In this document: one piece after another, positions 9,044 through 20,520 of the stretch
Numbering within the stretch: position 1 is the stretch's first letter
How the letters are laid out: every line of letters begins with the position of its first letter
NCBI RefSeq assembly: GCF_932526225.1
Contig: NC_064045.1
Span: 5,345,498 to 5,409,497, forward strand
DNA from: Nematostella vectensis
Lineage: Eukaryota; Cnidaria; Anthozoa; Actiniaria; Edwardsiidae
Length of the DNA stretch: 64,000 nt
Direction: 5' to 3'
The notes under the pieces: generated by a model
What the model was told of the DNA's origin: nothing
Database searches by the model: none
What the model saw: only the letters and a program-made list of their open reading frames with translations
Translations under genes and position numbers: made by a program

Positions 9044-9411
9044 ACTTACTTTGCTCTTTTTAACAGAAACGTTTGCCCATCTCTCGACCTCTCTAACACA
9101 TTAGCATCAATTATTCTCGCGCTGTACTGAAAATGCTCGTCTTTTAGAGCACGCAAAGCTTTGTATAGCATTATTTAACAATAAATCAGAACATTTTAGC
9201 TGGAAATGTCTAGGAATGATATATGAAATGAAATTTGAATTAATCGCTAAGGGGAATTGTCCTGACATGTTGACGCATTGACGACTGATTGATAACTGAT
9301 TGTTCGTGAGCCCGTGGGTGGGAGGAGCTTTCGCTTTCTAGCGGAACCTCGTGTTCAACAGAAAACAGTTTGCTGATCTCTCGACCTTATTTGTAAGATA
9401 TTACAACAAGC

Positions 9412-9484
9412 GCCCGGTTAGCTCAGATGGTAGAGCATCAGACTTTTAATCTGAGGGTCATGGGTTCGAGCCCCATATCGAGCG
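9412..9484 (+). tRNA. tRNA-Lys-TTT: tRNA-Lys(TTT) copy 28
   Basis: G70A (C3-A70 mismatch in the acceptor stem). 147-bp step. Confidence 0.87.
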
Positions 9485-9558
9485 ACTTACTTTGATCTTT
9501 TTAACAGAAAAACGTTTGCACATTTCTCAACCTTTTTTGGTAAGACATGTCTACTAAC

Positions 9559-9631
9559 GCCCGGTTAGCTCAGATGGTAGAGAATCAGACTTTTAATCTG
9601 AGGGTCATGGGTTCGAGCCCCATATCGGGCG
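9559..9631 (+). tRNA. tRNA-Lys-TTT: tRNA-Lys(TTT) copy 29
   Basis: C25A (G10-A25 mismatch in the D stem). 442-bp step. Confidence 0.87.
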
Positions 9632-10000
9632 ACTTATTTTTCTCTTTTTAACAGAAAAGTTTGCCCATCTCTCGACCTCTCTAACACATTAGCATCAATT
9701 ATTCTCGCGCTGTATTGAAAATGCTCGTCTTTTAGAGCACGCAAAGCTTGGTATAGCATTATTTAACTATAAATCAGAACATTTTAGCTTGAAATGTCTA
9801 GGAATGATATATGAAATGAAATTTGAATTAATCGCTAAGGGGAATTGTCCTGACATGTTGACGCATTGACGACTGATTGATAACTGAATGTTCGTGAGCC
9901 CGTTGGTGGAAGGAGCTTTCGCTTTTATAGCGGAACCTCGTGTTCAACAGAAAACAGTTTGCTCATCTCTCGACCTTATTTGTAAGATATTACAACAAGC

Positions 10001-10073
10001 GCCCGGTTAGCTCAGATGGTAGAGCATCAGACTTTTAATCTGAGGGTCATGGGTTCGAGCCCCATATCGGGCG
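10001..10073 (+). tRNA. tRNA-Lys-TTT: tRNA-Lys(TTT) copy 30
   Basis: Consensus; 147-bp step. Confidence 0.95.
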
Positions 10074-10147
10074 ACTTACTTTGCACTTTTTAACAGAAAA
10101 TAGTTTGGACATTTCTCGACCTTTTTTGGTAAGACATGTCTACGAGC

Positions 10148-10220
10148 GCCCGGTTAGCTCAGATGGTAGAGCATCAGACTTTTAATCTGAGGGTCATGGG
10201 TTCGAGCCCCATATCGGGCG
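10148..10220 (+). tRNA. tRNA-Lys-TTT: tRNA-Lys(TTT) copy 31
   Basis: Consensus; 442-bp step. Confidence 0.95.
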
Positions 10221-10589
10221 ACTTATTTTTCTCTTTTTAACAGAAAAGTTTGCCCATCTCTCGAACTCTCCAACAAATTAGCATCAATTATTTTCGCGTC
10301 GTATTGAAAATGCTCGTCTTTTAGAGCACGCACAGCTGGGTATAGCATTATTTAAATATAAATCAGAACATTTTAGCTGAAAAAGTCTAGGAATGATATA
10401 TGAAATGAAATTTGAATTAATCGCTAAGGGGAATTGTCCTGACATGTTGACGCATTGACGACTGATTGATAACTGATTATTCTTGAGCCCGTGGGTGGGA
10501 GGAGCTTTCGCTTTTATAGCGGAACCTCGTGTTCAACAGAAAACAGTTTGCTCATCTCTCGACCTTATTTGTAAGATATTACAACAAGC

Positions 10590-10662
10590 GCCCGGTTAGC
10601 TCAGATGGTAGAGCATCAGACTTTTAATCTGAGGGTCATGGGTTCGAGCCACATATCGGGCG
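10590..10662 (+). tRNA. tRNA-Lys-TTT: tRNA-Lys(TTT) copy 32
   Basis: C62A T-stem mismatch. 442-bp step. Confidence 0.87.
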
Positions 10663-11031
10663 ACTTATTTTTATCTTTTTAACAGAAACGTTTGCCCATC
10701 TCTCGACCTCGCTAACACATTAGCATCAATTATTCTCGCTCTGTATTGAAAATGCTTGTCTTTTAGAGCACGCAAAGCTTGGTATAGCATTATTTAAATA
10801 TAAATCAGAACATTTTAGCAGGAAAAGTCTAGGAATGATATATGAAATGAAATTTGAATTAATCGCTAAGGGGAATTGTCCTGACATGTTGACGCATTGA
10901 CGACTGATTGATAACTGATTGTTCGTGAGCCCGTGGGTGGGAGGAGCTTTCGCTTTTATAGCGGAACCTCGTGTTCAACAGAAAACAGTTTGCTCATCTC
11001 TCGACCTTATTTGTAAGATATTACAACAAGC

Positions 11032-11104
11032 GCCCGGTTAGCTCAGATGGTAGAGCATCAGACTTTTAATCTGAGGGTCATGGGTTCGAGCCCCATATCG
11101 GGCG
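11032..11104 (+). tRNA. tRNA-Lys-TTT: tRNA-Lys(TTT) copy 33
   Basis: Consensus; 147-bp step. Confidence 0.95.
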
Positions 11105-11178
11105 ACTTACTTTGCTCTTTTTAACAAAAAATAGTTTGCACATTTCTCGACCTTTTTTGGTACGACATGTCTACGAGC

Positions 11179-11251
11179 GCCCGGTTAGCTCAGATGGTAG
11201 AGCATCAGACTTTTAATCTGAGTGTCATGGGTTCGAGCCCCATACCGGGCG
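11179..11251 (+). tRNA. tRNA-Lys-TTT: tRNA-Lys(TTT) copy 34
   Basis: Variable-loop G45T; T67C gives a G-C pair. 443-bp step. Confidence 0.92.
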
Positions 11252-11621
11252 ACTTATTTTTCTCTTTTTTAACAGAAAAGTTTGCCCATCCCTCGACCTC
11301 TCTAACACATTAGCATCAATTATTCTCGCGCCGTATTGAAAATGCTCGTCATTAAGAGCACGCACAGCTGGGTATAGCATTATTTAAATATAAATCAGAA
11401 CATTTTAGCTGGAAAAGTCTAGGAATGATATATGAAATGAAATTTGAATTAATCGCTAAGGGGAATTGTCCTGACATGTTAACGCATTGACTACTGATTG
11501 ATAACTGATTGTTCGTGAGCCCGTGGGTGGGAGGAGCTTTCGCTTTTATAGCGGAACCTCGTGTTCAACAGAAAACAGTTTCTTCATCTTTCGACCTTAT
11601 ATGTAAGATATTACAAGAAGC

Positions 11622-11694
11622 GCCCGGTTACCTCAGATTTTAGAGCATAAGACTTTTAATCTGAGGGTTATGGGTTCGAGCCCCATATCGGGCG
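11622..11694 (+). pseudogene. tRNA-Lys(TTT) copy 35, likely pseudogene
   Basis: G10C, G18T, G19T, C28A and C48T. Loss of the D-loop GG removes the D-loop/T-loop contact and destroys the A box end; C28A opens an anticodon-stem pair. 147-bp step. Confidence 0.8.
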
Positions 11695-11768
11695 ACTTAT
11701 TTTTCTCTTTTTAACAGAAAATAGTTTGCACATTTCTCGACCTTTTTTGGTAAAACATGTCTACGAGC

Positions 11769-11841
11769 GCCCGGTTAGCTCAGATGGTAGAGCATCAGAC
11801 TTTTAATCTGAGGTTCATGGGTTCGAGCCCCATATCGGGCG
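11769..11841 (+). tRNA. tRNA-Lys-TTT: tRNA-Lys(TTT) copy 36
   Basis: Variable-loop G46T only. 147-bp step. Confidence 0.92.
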
Positions 11842-11915
11842 ACTTACTTTGATCTTTTTAACAGAAAAACGTTTGCACATTTCTCAACCTTTTTTGGTAA
11901 GACATGTCTACTAAC

Positions 11916-11988
11916 GCCCGGTTAGCTCAGATGGTAGAGCATCAGACTTTTAATCTGAGGGTCATGGGTTCGAGCCCCATATCGGGCG
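11916..11988 (+). tRNA. tRNA-Lys-TTT: tRNA-Lys(TTT) copy 37
   Basis: Consensus; 442-bp step. Confidence 0.95.
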
Positions 11989-12357
11989 ACTTATTTTTCT
12001 CTTTTTAAGAGAAACGTTTGCCCATCTCTCGACCTCTCTAACACATTAGCATCAATTATTCTCGCGCTGTATTGAAACTGCTCGTCTTTTAGAGCACGCA
12101 AAGCTTGGTATAGCATTATTTAAATATAAATCAGAACATTTTAGCTGGAAAAGTCTAGGAATGATATATGAAATGAAATTTGAATTAATAGCTTAGGGGA
12201 ATTGTCCTGACATGTTAACGCATTGACGACTGATTGATAACTGATTGTTCGTGAGCCCGTGGGTGGGAGGAGCTTTCGCTTTTATAGCGGAACCTCGTGT
12301 TCAACAGAAAACAGTTTGCTGATCTCTCGACCTTATTTGTAAGATATTACAACAAGC

Positions 12358-12430
12358 GCCCGGTTAGCTCAGATGGTAGAGCATCAGACTTTTAATCTGA
12401 GGGTCATGGGTTCGAGCCCCATATCGGGCG
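12358..12430 (+). tRNA. tRNA-Lys-TTT: tRNA-Lys(TTT) copy 38
   Basis: Consensus; 441-bp step. Confidence 0.95.
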
Positions 12431-12798
12431 ACTTATTTTTCTCTTTTTAAGAGAAACGTTTGCCCATCTCTCGACCTCTCTAACACATTAGCATCAATTA
12501 TTCTCGCGCTGTATTGAAAATGCTCGTATTTTAGAGCACGCAAAGCTTGGTATAGCATTATTTAAATATAAATCAGAACATTTTAGCAGGAAAAGTCTAG
12601 GAATGATATATGAAATGAATTTGAATTAATCGCTAAGGGGAATTGTCCTGACATGTTGACGCATTGACGACTGATTGATAACTGATTGTTCGTGAGCCCG
12701 TTGGTGGAAGGAGCTTTCGCTTTTATAGCGGAACCTCGTGTTCAACAGAAAACAGTTTGCTCATCTCTCGACCTTATTTGTAAGATATTACAACAAGC

Positions 12799-12871
12799 GC
12801 CCGGTTAGCTCAGATGGTAGAGCATCAGACTTTTAATCTGAGGGTCATGGGTTCGAGCCCCATATCGGGCG
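12799..12871 (+). tRNA. tRNA-Lys-TTT: tRNA-Lys(TTT) copy 39
   Basis: Consensus, followed by the same hybrid spacer as copy 27. 441-bp step. Confidence 0.95.
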
Positions 12872-13239
12872 ACTTACTTTGCTCTTTTTAACAGAAACGT
12901 TTGCCCATCTCTCGACCTCTCTAACACATTAGCATCAATTATTCTCGCGCTGTACTGAAAATGCTCGTCTTTTAGAGCACGCAAAGCTTGGTATAGCATT
13001 ATTTAACAATAAATCAGAACATTTTAGCTGGAAATGTCTAGGAATGATATATGAAATGAAATTTGAATTAATCGCTAAGGGGAATTGTCCTGACATGTTG
13101 ACGCATTGACGACTGATTGATAACTGATTGTTCGTGAGCCCGTGGGTGGGAGGAGCTTTCGCTTTCTAGCGGAACCTCGTGTTCAACAGAAAACAGTTTG
13201 CTGATCTCTCGACCTTATTTGTAAGATATTACAACAAGC

Positions 13240-13312
13240 GCCCGGTTAGCTCAGATGGTAGAGCATCAGACTTTTAATCTGAGGGTCATGGGTTCGAGCC
13301 CCATATCGAGCG
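13240..13312 (+). tRNA. tRNA-Lys-TTT: tRNA-Lys(TTT) copy 40
   Basis: G70A (C3-A70). 147-bp step. Confidence 0.87.
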
Positions 13313-13386
13313 ACTTACTTTGATCTTTTTAACAGAAAAACGTTTGCACATTTCTCAACCTTTTTTGGTAAGACATGTCTACTAAC

Positions 13387-13459
13387 GCCCGGTTAGCTCA
13401 GATGGTAGAGAATCAGACTTTTAATCTGAGGGTCATGGGTTCGAGCCCCATATCGGGCG
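13387..13459 (+). tRNA. tRNA-Lys-TTT: tRNA-Lys(TTT) copy 41
   Basis: C25A (G10-A25). 441-bp step. Confidence 0.87.
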
Positions 13460-13827
13460 ACTTATTTTTCTCTTTTTAACAGAAAAGTTTGCCCATCTCT
13501 CGACCTCTCTAACACATTAGCATCAATTATTCTCGCGCTGTATTGAAAATGCTCGTCTTTTAGAGCACGCAAAGCTTGGTATAGCATTATTTAACTATAA
13601 ATCAGAACATTTTAGCTTGAAATGTCTAGGAATGATATATGAAATGAAATTTGAATTAATCGCTAAGGGGAATTGTCCTGACATGTTGACGCATTGACGA
13701 CTGATTGATAACTGAATGTTCGTGAGCCCGTGGGTGGGAGGAGCTTTCGCTTTCTAGCGGAACCTCGTGTTCAACAGAAAACAGTTTGCTGATCTCTCGA
13801 CCTTATTTGTAAGATATTACAACAAGC

Positions 13828-13900
13828 GCCCGGTTAGCTCAGATGGTAGAGCATCAGACTTTTAATCTGAGGGTCATGGGTTCGAGCCCCATATCGGGCG
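13828..13900 (+). tRNA. tRNA-Lys-TTT: tRNA-Lys(TTT) copy 42
   Basis: Consensus; 442-bp step. Confidence 0.95.
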
Positions 13901-14269
13901 ACTTATTTTTCTCTTTTTAAGAGAAACGTTTGCCCATCTCTCGACCTCTCTAACACATTAGCATCAATTATTCTCGCGCTGTATTGAAACTGCTCGTCTT
14001 TTAGAGCACGCAAAGCTTGGTATAGCATTATTTAAATATAAATCAGAACATTTTAGCTGGAAAAGTCTAGGAATGATATATGAAATGAAATTTGAATTAA
14101 TCGCTAAGGGGAATTGTCCTTACATGTTTATGCATTGACGACTGATTGATAACTGATTGTTCGTGAGCCCGTGGGTGGGAGGAGCTTTCGCTTTTATAGC
14201 GGAACCTCGTGTTCAACAGAAAACAGTTTGCTGATCTCTCGACCTTATTTGTAAGATATTACAACAAGC

Positions 14270-14342
14270 GCCCGGTTAGCTCAGATGGTAGAGCATCAGA
14301 CTTTTAATCTGAGGGTCATGGGTTCGAGCCCCATATCGGGCG
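14270..14342 (+). tRNA. tRNA-Lys-TTT: tRNA-Lys(TTT) copy 43
   Basis: Consensus; 441-bp step. Confidence 0.95.
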
Positions 14343-14710
14343 ACTTATTTTTCTCTTTTTAACAGAAACGTTTGCCCATCTCTCGACCTCTCTAACACAT
14401 TAGCATCAATTATTCTCGCGCTGTATTGAAAATGCTCGTATTTTAGAGCACGCAAAGCTTGGTATAGCATTATTTAAATATAAATCAGAACATTTTAGCA
14501 GGAAAAGTCTAGGAATGATATATGAAATGAATTTGAATTAATCGCTAAGGGGAATTGTCCTGACATGTTGACGCATTGACGACTGATTGATAACTGATTG
14601 TTCGTGAGCCCGTTGGTGGAAGGAGCTTTCGCTTTTATAGCGGAACCTCGTGTTCAACAGAAAACAGTTTGCTCATCTCTCGACCTTATTTGTAAGATAT
14701 TACAACAAGC

Positions 14711-14783
14711 GCCCGGTTAGCTCAGATGGTAGAGCATCAGACTTTTAATCTGAGGGTCATGGGTTCGAGCCCCATATCGGGCG
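14711..14783 (+). tRNA. tRNA-Lys-TTT: tRNA-Lys(TTT) copy 44
   Basis: Consensus; 147-bp step. Confidence 0.95.
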
Positions 14784-14857
14784 ACTTACTTTGCACTTTT
14801 TAACAGAAAATAGTTTGGACATTTCTCGACCTTTTTTGGTAAGACATGTCTACGAGC

Positions 14858-14930
14858 GCCCGGTTAGCTCAGATGGTAGAGCATCAGACTTTTAATCTGA
14901 GGGTCATGGGTTCGAGCCCCATATCGGGCG
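14858..14930 (+). tRNA. tRNA-Lys-TTT: tRNA-Lys(TTT) copy 45
   Basis: Consensus; 442-bp step. Confidence 0.95.
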
Positions 14931-15299
14931 ACTTATTTTTCTCTTTTTAACAGAAAAGTTTGCCCATCTCTCGAACTCTCCAACAAATTAGCATCAATTA
15001 TTTTCGCGTCGTATTGAAAATGCTCGTCTTTTAGAGCACGCACAGCTGGGTATAGCATTATTTAAATATAAATCAGAACATTTTAGCTGAAAAAGTCTAG
15101 GAATGATATATGAAATGAAATTTGAATTAATCGCTAAGGGGAATTGTCCTGACATGTTGACGCATTGACGACTGATTGATAACTGATTATTCTTGAGCCC
15201 GTGGGTGGGAGGAGCTTTCGCTTTTATAGCGGAACCTCGTGTTCAACAGAAAACAGTTTGCTCATCTCTCGACCTTATTTGTAAGATATTACAACAAGC

Positions 15300-15372
15300 G
15301 CCCGGTTAGCTCAGATGGTAGAGCATCAGACTTTTAATCTGAGGGTCATGGGTTCGAGCCACATATCGGGCG
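15300..15372 (+). tRNA. tRNA-Lys-TTT: tRNA-Lys(TTT) copy 46
   Basis: C62A. 442-bp step. Confidence 0.87.
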
Positions 15373-15741
15373 ACTTATTTTTATCTTTTTAACAGAAACG
15401 TTTGCCCATCTCTCGACCTCGCTAACACATTAGCATCAATTATTCTCGCTCTGTATTGAAAATGCTTGTCTTTTAGAGCACGCAAAGCTTGGTATAGCAT
15501 TATTTAAATATAAATCAGAACATTTTAGCAGGAAAAGTCTAGGAATGATATATGAAATGAAATTTGAATTAATCGCTAAGGGGAATTGTCCTGACATGTT
15601 GACGCATTGACGACTGATTGATAACTGATTGTTCGTGAGCCCGTGGGTGGGAGGAGCTTTCGCTTTTATAGCGGAACCTCGTGTTCAACAGAAAACAGTT
15701 TGCTCATCTCTCGACCTTATTTGTAAGATATTACAACAAGC

Positions 15742-15814
15742 GCCCGGTTAGCTCAGATGGTAGAGCATCAGACTTTTAATCTGAGGGTCATGGGTTCGAG
15801 CCCCATATCGGGCG
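15742..15814 (+). tRNA. tRNA-Lys-TTT: tRNA-Lys(TTT) copy 47
   Basis: Consensus; 147-bp step. Confidence 0.95.
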
Positions 15815-15888
15815 ACTTACTTTGCTCTTTTTAACAAAAAATAGTTTGCACATTTCTCGACCTTTTTTGGTACGACATGTCTACGAGC

Positions 15889-15961
15889 GCCCGGTTAGCT
15901 CAGATGGTAGAGCATCAGACTTTTAATCTGAGTGTCATGGGTTCGAGCCCCATACCGGGCG
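15889..15961 (+). tRNA. tRNA-Lys-TTT: tRNA-Lys(TTT) copy 48
   Basis: G45T and T67C. 443-bp step. Confidence 0.92.
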
Positions 15962-16331
15962 ACTTATTTTTCTCTTTTTTAACAGAAAAGTTTGCCCATC
16001 CCTCGACCTCTCTAACACATTAGCATCAATTATTCTCGCGCCGTATTGAAAATGCTCGTCATTAAGAGCACGCACAGCTGGGTATAGCATTATTTAAATA
16101 TAAATCAGAACATTTTAGCTGGAAAAGTCTAGGAATGATATATGAAATGAAATTTGAATTAATCGCTAAGGGGAATTGTCCTGACATGTTAACGCATTGA
16201 CTACTGATTGATAACTGATTGTTCGTGAGCCCGTGGGTGGGAGGAGCTTTCGCTTTTATAGCGGAACCTCGTGTTCAACAGAAAACAGTTTCTTCATCTT
16301 TCGACCTTATATGTAAGATATTACAAGAAGC

Positions 16332-16404
16332 GCCCGGTTACCTCAGATTTTAGAGCATCAGACTTTTAATCTGAGGGTTATGGGTTCGAGCCCCATATCG
16401 GGCG
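16332..16404 (+). pseudogene. tRNA-Lys(TTT) copy 49, likely pseudogene
   Basis: G10C, G18T, G19T, C48T. Duplicate of copy 35 but without C28A. 147-bp step. Confidence 0.78.
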
Positions 16405-16478
16405 ACTTATTTTTCTCTTTTTAACAGAAAATAGTTTGCACATTTCTCGACCTTTTTTGGTAAAACATGTCTACGAGC

Positions 16479-16551
16479 GCCCGGTTAGCTCAGATGGTAG
16501 AGCATCAGACTTTTAATCTGAGGGTCATGGGTTCGAGCCCCATATCGGGCG
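16479..16551 (+). tRNA. tRNA-Lys-TTT: tRNA-Lys(TTT) copy 50
   Basis: Consensus; 147-bp step. Confidence 0.95.
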
Positions 16552-16625
16552 ACTTACTTTGATCTTTTTAACAGAAAAACGTTTGCACATTTCTCAACCT
16601 TTTTTGGTAAGACATGTCTACTAAC

Positions 16626-16698
16626 GCCCGGTTAGCTCAGATGGTAGAGCATCAGACTTTTAATCTGAGGGTCATGGGTTCGAGCCCCATATCGGGCG
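16626..16698 (+). tRNA. tRNA-Lys-TTT: tRNA-Lys(TTT) copy 51
   Basis: Consensus; 441-bp step. Confidence 0.95.
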
Positions 16699-17066
16699 AC
16701 TTATTTTTCTCTTTTTAACAGAAAAGTTTGCCCATCTCTCGACCTCTCTAACACATTAGCATCAATTATTCTCGCGCTGTATTGAAAATGCTCGTCTTTT
16801 AGAGCACGCAAAGCTTGGTATAGCATTATTTAACTATAAATCAGAACATTTTAGCTTGAAATGTCTAGGAATGATATATGAAATGAAATTTGAATTAATC
16901 GCTAAGGGGAATTGTCCTGACATGTTGACGCATTGACGACTGATTGATAACTGAATGTTCGTGAGCCCGTGGGTGGGAGGAGCTTTCGCTTTCTAGCGGA
17001 ACCTCGTGTTCAACAGAAAACAGTTTGCTGATCTCTCGACCTTATTTGTAAGATATTACAACAAGC

Positions 17067-17139
17067 GCCCGGTTAGCTCAGATGGTAGAGCATCAGACTT
17101 TTAATCTGAGGGTCATGGGTTCGAGCCCCATATTGGACG
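17067..17139 (+). tRNA. tRNA-Lys-TTT: tRNA-Lys(TTT) copy 52, acceptor weakened
   Basis: C68T (G5-T68 wobble) and G71A (C2-A71 mismatch) weaken the acceptor stem. 147-bp step. Confidence 0.8.
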
Positions 17140-17213
17140 ACTTACTTTGCTCTTTTTAACAGAAAATAGTTTGCACATTTCTCAACCGTTTTTGGTAAGA
17201 CATGTCTACTAGC

Positions 17214-17286
17214 GCCTGGTTAGCTCAGATGGTAGAGCATCAGACTTTTAATCTGAGTGTCATGGGTTCGAGCCCCATATCGGGCG
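17214..17286 (+). tRNA. tRNA-Lys-TTT: tRNA-Lys(TTT) copy 53
   Basis: C4T wobble and G45T. 442-bp step. Confidence 0.9.
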
Positions 17287-17655
17287 ACTTATTTTTCTCT
17301 TTTTAAGAGAAACGTTTGCCCATCTCTCGACCTCTCTAACACATTAGCATCAATTATTTTCGCGCCGTATTGAAAATGCTCGTCATTAAGAGCACGCACA
17401 GCTGGGTATAGCATTATTCAAATATAAATCAGAACATTTTAGCTGGAAAAGTCTAGGAATGATATATGAAATGAAATTTGAATTAATCGCTAAGGGGAAT
17501 TGTCCTGACATGTTAACGCATTGACTACTGATTGATAACTGATTGTTCGTGAGCCCGTGGGTGGGAGGAGCTTTCGCTTTTATAGCGGAACCTCGTGTTC
17601 AACAGAAAACAGTTTGTTCATCTTTCGACCTTATATGTAAGATATTACAAGAAGC

Positions 17656-17728
17656 GCCCGGTTACCTCAGATGGTAGAGCATCAGACTTTTAATCTGAGG
17701 GTCATGGGTTCGAGCCCCATATCGGGCG
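17656..17728 (+). tRNA. tRNA-Lys-TTT: tRNA-Lys(TTT) copy 54, weak A box
   Basis: G10C only. 441-bp step. Confidence 0.82.
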
Positions 17729-18096
17729 ACTTATTTTTCTCTTTTTAACAGAAACGTTTGCCCATCTCTCGACCTCTCTAACACATTAGCATCAATTATT
17801 CTCGCGCTGTATTGAAAATGCTCGTCTTTTAGAGCACGCAAAGCTTGGTATAGCATTATTTAACAATAAATCAGAACATTTTAGCTGGAAATGTCTAGGA
17901 ATGATATATGAAATAAAATTTGAATTAATCGCTAAGGGGAATTGTCCTGACATGTTGACGCATTGACGACTGATTGATAACTGATTGTTCGTGAGCCCGT
18001 GGGTGGGAGGAGCTTTCGCTTTCTAGCGGAACCTCGTGTTCAACAGAAAACAGTTTGCTGATCTCTCGACCTTATTTGTAAGATATTACAACAAGC

Positions 18097-18169
18097 GCCC
18101 GGTTAGCTCAGATGGTAGAGCATCAGACTTTTAATCTGAGGGTCATGGGTTCGAGCCCCATATCGGGCG
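18097..18169 (+). tRNA. tRNA-Lys-TTT: tRNA-Lys(TTT) copy 55
   Basis: Consensus; 147-bp step. Confidence 0.95.
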
Positions 18170-18243
18170 ACTTACTTTGCTCTTTTTAACAGAAAATAGT
18201 TTGCACATTTCCCGACCTTTTTTGGTAAGACATGTCTACGAGC

Positions 18244-18314
18244 GCCCGGTTAGCTCAGATGGTAGAGCATCAGACTTTTAATCTGAGGGTCATGTTCGAG
18301 CCCCATATCGGGCG
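18244..18314 (+). pseudogene. tRNA-Lys copy 56, T-stem deletion
   Basis: 71 nt: two G of the T stem are missing (CATGTTCG for CATGGGTTCG), so the T arm cannot fold and the B box loses its leading GG. 145-bp step. Confidence 0.85.
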
Positions 18315-18388
18315 ACTTACTTTGATCTTTTTAACAGAAAAACGTTTGCACATTTCTCAACCTTTTTTGGTAAGACATGTCTACTAAC

Positions 18389-18461
18389 GCCCGGTTAGCT
18401 TAGATGGTAGAGCATCAGACTTTTAATCTGAGGGTCATGGGTTCGAGCCCCATATCGGGCG
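18389..18461 (+). tRNA. tRNA-Lys-TTT: tRNA-Lys(TTT) copy 57
   Basis: C13T (T13-G22 wobble). 441-bp step. Confidence 0.9.
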
Positions 18462-18829
18462 ACTTATTTTTCTCTTTTTAACAGAAACGTTTGCCCATCT
18501 CTCGACCTCTCTAACACATTAGCATCAATTATTCTCGCGCTGTATTGAAAATGCTCGTCTTTTAGAGCACGCAAAGCTTGGTATAGCATTATTTAACTAT
18601 AAATCAGAACATTTTAGCTTGAAATGTCTAGGAATGATATATGAAATGAAATTTGAATTAATCGCTAAGGGGAATTGTCCTGACATGTTGACGCATTGAC
18701 GACTGATTGATAACTGAATGTTCGTGAGCCCGTGGGTGGGAGGAGCTTTCGCTTTCTAGCGGAACCTCGTGTTCAACAGAAAACAGTTTGCTGATCTCTC
18801 GACCTTATTTGTAAGATATTACAACAAGC

Positions 18830-18902
18830 GCCCGGTTAGCTCAGATGGTAGAGCATCAGACTTTTAATCTGAGGGTCATGGGTTCGAGCCCCATATCGAG
18901 CG
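18830..18902 (+). tRNA. tRNA-Lys-TTT: tRNA-Lys(TTT) copy 58
   Basis: G70A (C3-A70). 441-bp step. Confidence 0.87.
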
Positions 18903-19270
18903 ACTTATTTTTCTCTTTTTAACAGAAACGTTTGCCCATCTCTCGACCTCTCTAACACATTAGCATCAATTATTCTCGCGCTGTACTGAAAATGCTCGTC
19001 TTTTAGAGCACGCAAAGCTTGGTATAGCATTATTTAACAATAAATCAGAACATTTTAGCTGGAAATGTCTAGGAATGATATATGAAATGAAATTTGAATT
19101 AATCGCTAAGGGGAATTGTCCTGACATGTTGACGCATTGACGACTGATTGATAACTGATTGTTCGTGAGCCCGTGGGTGGGAGGAGCTTTCGCTTTCTAG
19201 CGGAACCTCGTGTTCAACAGAAAACAGTTTGCTGATCTCTCGACCTTATTTGTAAGATATTACAACAAGC

Positions 19271-19343
19271 GCCCGGTTAGCTCAGATGGTAGAGCATCAG
19301 ACTTTTAATCTGAGGGTCATGGGTTCGAGCCCCATATCGGGCG
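19271..19343 (+). tRNA. tRNA-Lys-TTT: tRNA-Lys(TTT) copy 59
   Basis: Consensus; 147-bp step. Confidence 0.95.
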
Positions 19344-19417
19344 ACTTACTTTGCTCTTTTTAACAGAAAATAGTTTGCACATTTCTCGACCTTTTTTGGT
19401 AAGACATGTCTACGAGC

Positions 19418-19490
19418 GCCCGGTTAGCTCAGATGGTAGAGCATCAGACTTTTAATCTGAGGGTCATGGGTTCGAGCCCCATATCGGGCG
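19418..19490 (+). tRNA. tRNA-Lys-TTT: tRNA-Lys(TTT) copy 60
   Basis: Consensus; 147-bp step. Confidence 0.95.
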
Positions 19491-19564
19491 ACTTACTTTG
19501 ATCTTTTTAACAGAAAAACGTTTGCACATTTCTCAACCTTTTTTGGTAAGACATGTCTACTAAC

Positions 19565-19637
19565 GCCCGGTTAGCTCAGATGGTAGAGCATCAGACTTTT
19601 AATCTGAGGGTCATGGGTTCGAGCCCCATATCGGGCG
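19565..19637 (+). tRNA. tRNA-Lys-TTT: tRNA-Lys(TTT) copy 61
   Basis: Consensus; 441-bp step. Confidence 0.95.
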
Positions 19638-20005
19638 ACTTATTTTTCTCTTTTTAACAGAAAAGTTTGCCCATCTCTCGACCTCTCTAACACATTAGCA
19701 TCAATTATTCTCGCGCTGTATTGAAAATGCTCGTCTTTTAGAGCACGCAAAGCTTGGTATAGCATTATTTAACTATAAATCAGAACATTTTAGCTTGAAA
19801 TGTCTAGGAATGATATATGAAATGAAATTTGAATTAATCGCTAAGGGGAATTGTCCTGACATGTTGACGCATTGACGACTGATTGATAACTGAATGTTCG
19901 TGAGCCCGTGGGTGGGAGGAGCTTTCGCTTTCTAGCGGAACCTCGTGTTCAACAGAAAACAGTTTGCTGATCTCTCGACCTTATTTGTAAGATATTACAA
20001 CAAGC

Positions 20006-20078
20006 GCCCGGTTAGCTCAGATGGTAGAGCATCAGACTTTTAATCTGAGGGTCATGGGTTCGAGCCCCATATCGGGCG
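20006..20078 (+). tRNA. tRNA-Lys-TTT: tRNA-Lys(TTT) copy 62
   Basis: Consensus; 442-bp step. Confidence 0.95.
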
Positions 20079-20447
20079 ACTTATTTTTCTCTTTTTAAGA
20101 GAAACGTTTGCCCATCTCTCGACCTCTCTAACACATTAGCATCAATTATTCTCGCGATGTATTGAAACTGCTCGTCTTTTAGAGCACGCAAAGCTTGGTA
20201 TAGCATTATTTAAATATAAATCAGAACATTTTAGCTGGAAAAGTCTAGGAATTATATATGAAATGAAATTTGAATTAATCGCTAAGGGGAATTGTCCTTA
20301 CATGTTTATGCATTGACGACTGATTGATAACTGATTGTTCGTGAGCCCGTGGGTGGGAGGAGCTTTCGCTTTTATAGCGGAACCTCGTGTTCAACAGAAA
20401 ACAGTTTGCTGATCTCTCGACCTTATTTGTAAGATATTACAACAAGC

Positions 20448-20520
20448 GCCCGGTTAGCTCAGATGGTAGAGCATCAGACTTTTAATCTGAGGGTCATGGG
20501 TTCGAGCCCCATATCGGGCG
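20448..20520 (+). tRNA. tRNA-Lys-TTT: tRNA-Lys(TTT) copy 63
   Basis: Consensus; 441-bp step. Confidence 0.95.

Larger units (their letters stand above)
8530..10000. repeat. higher-order block, shift 3828 bp
   Basis: Copies 26-29 recur as copies 38-41 (12,358-13,827). Shared private marks are the hybrid spacer after 8971 and 12,799 (short-type start, long-type body), the G70A gene and the C25A gene. Confidence 0.8.
10001..12357. repeat. higher-order block, shift 4710 bp
   Basis: Copies 30-37 recur as copies 44-51 (14,711-17,066) with the same eight-gene order, including the G45T/T67C gene and the gene whose D-loop GG is replaced by TT. Confidence 0.85.
13828..20005. repeat. higher-order block, shift 8680 bp
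   Basis: Gene starts from 13,828 to 19,565 all reappear at +8680 (22,508 to 28,245), including the rare 2-nt deletion gene (18,244 and 26,924) and the 145-bp step after it. Single differences exist, for example ATTGGAC at copy 52 against ATCGGAC at copy 79. Confidence 0.85.
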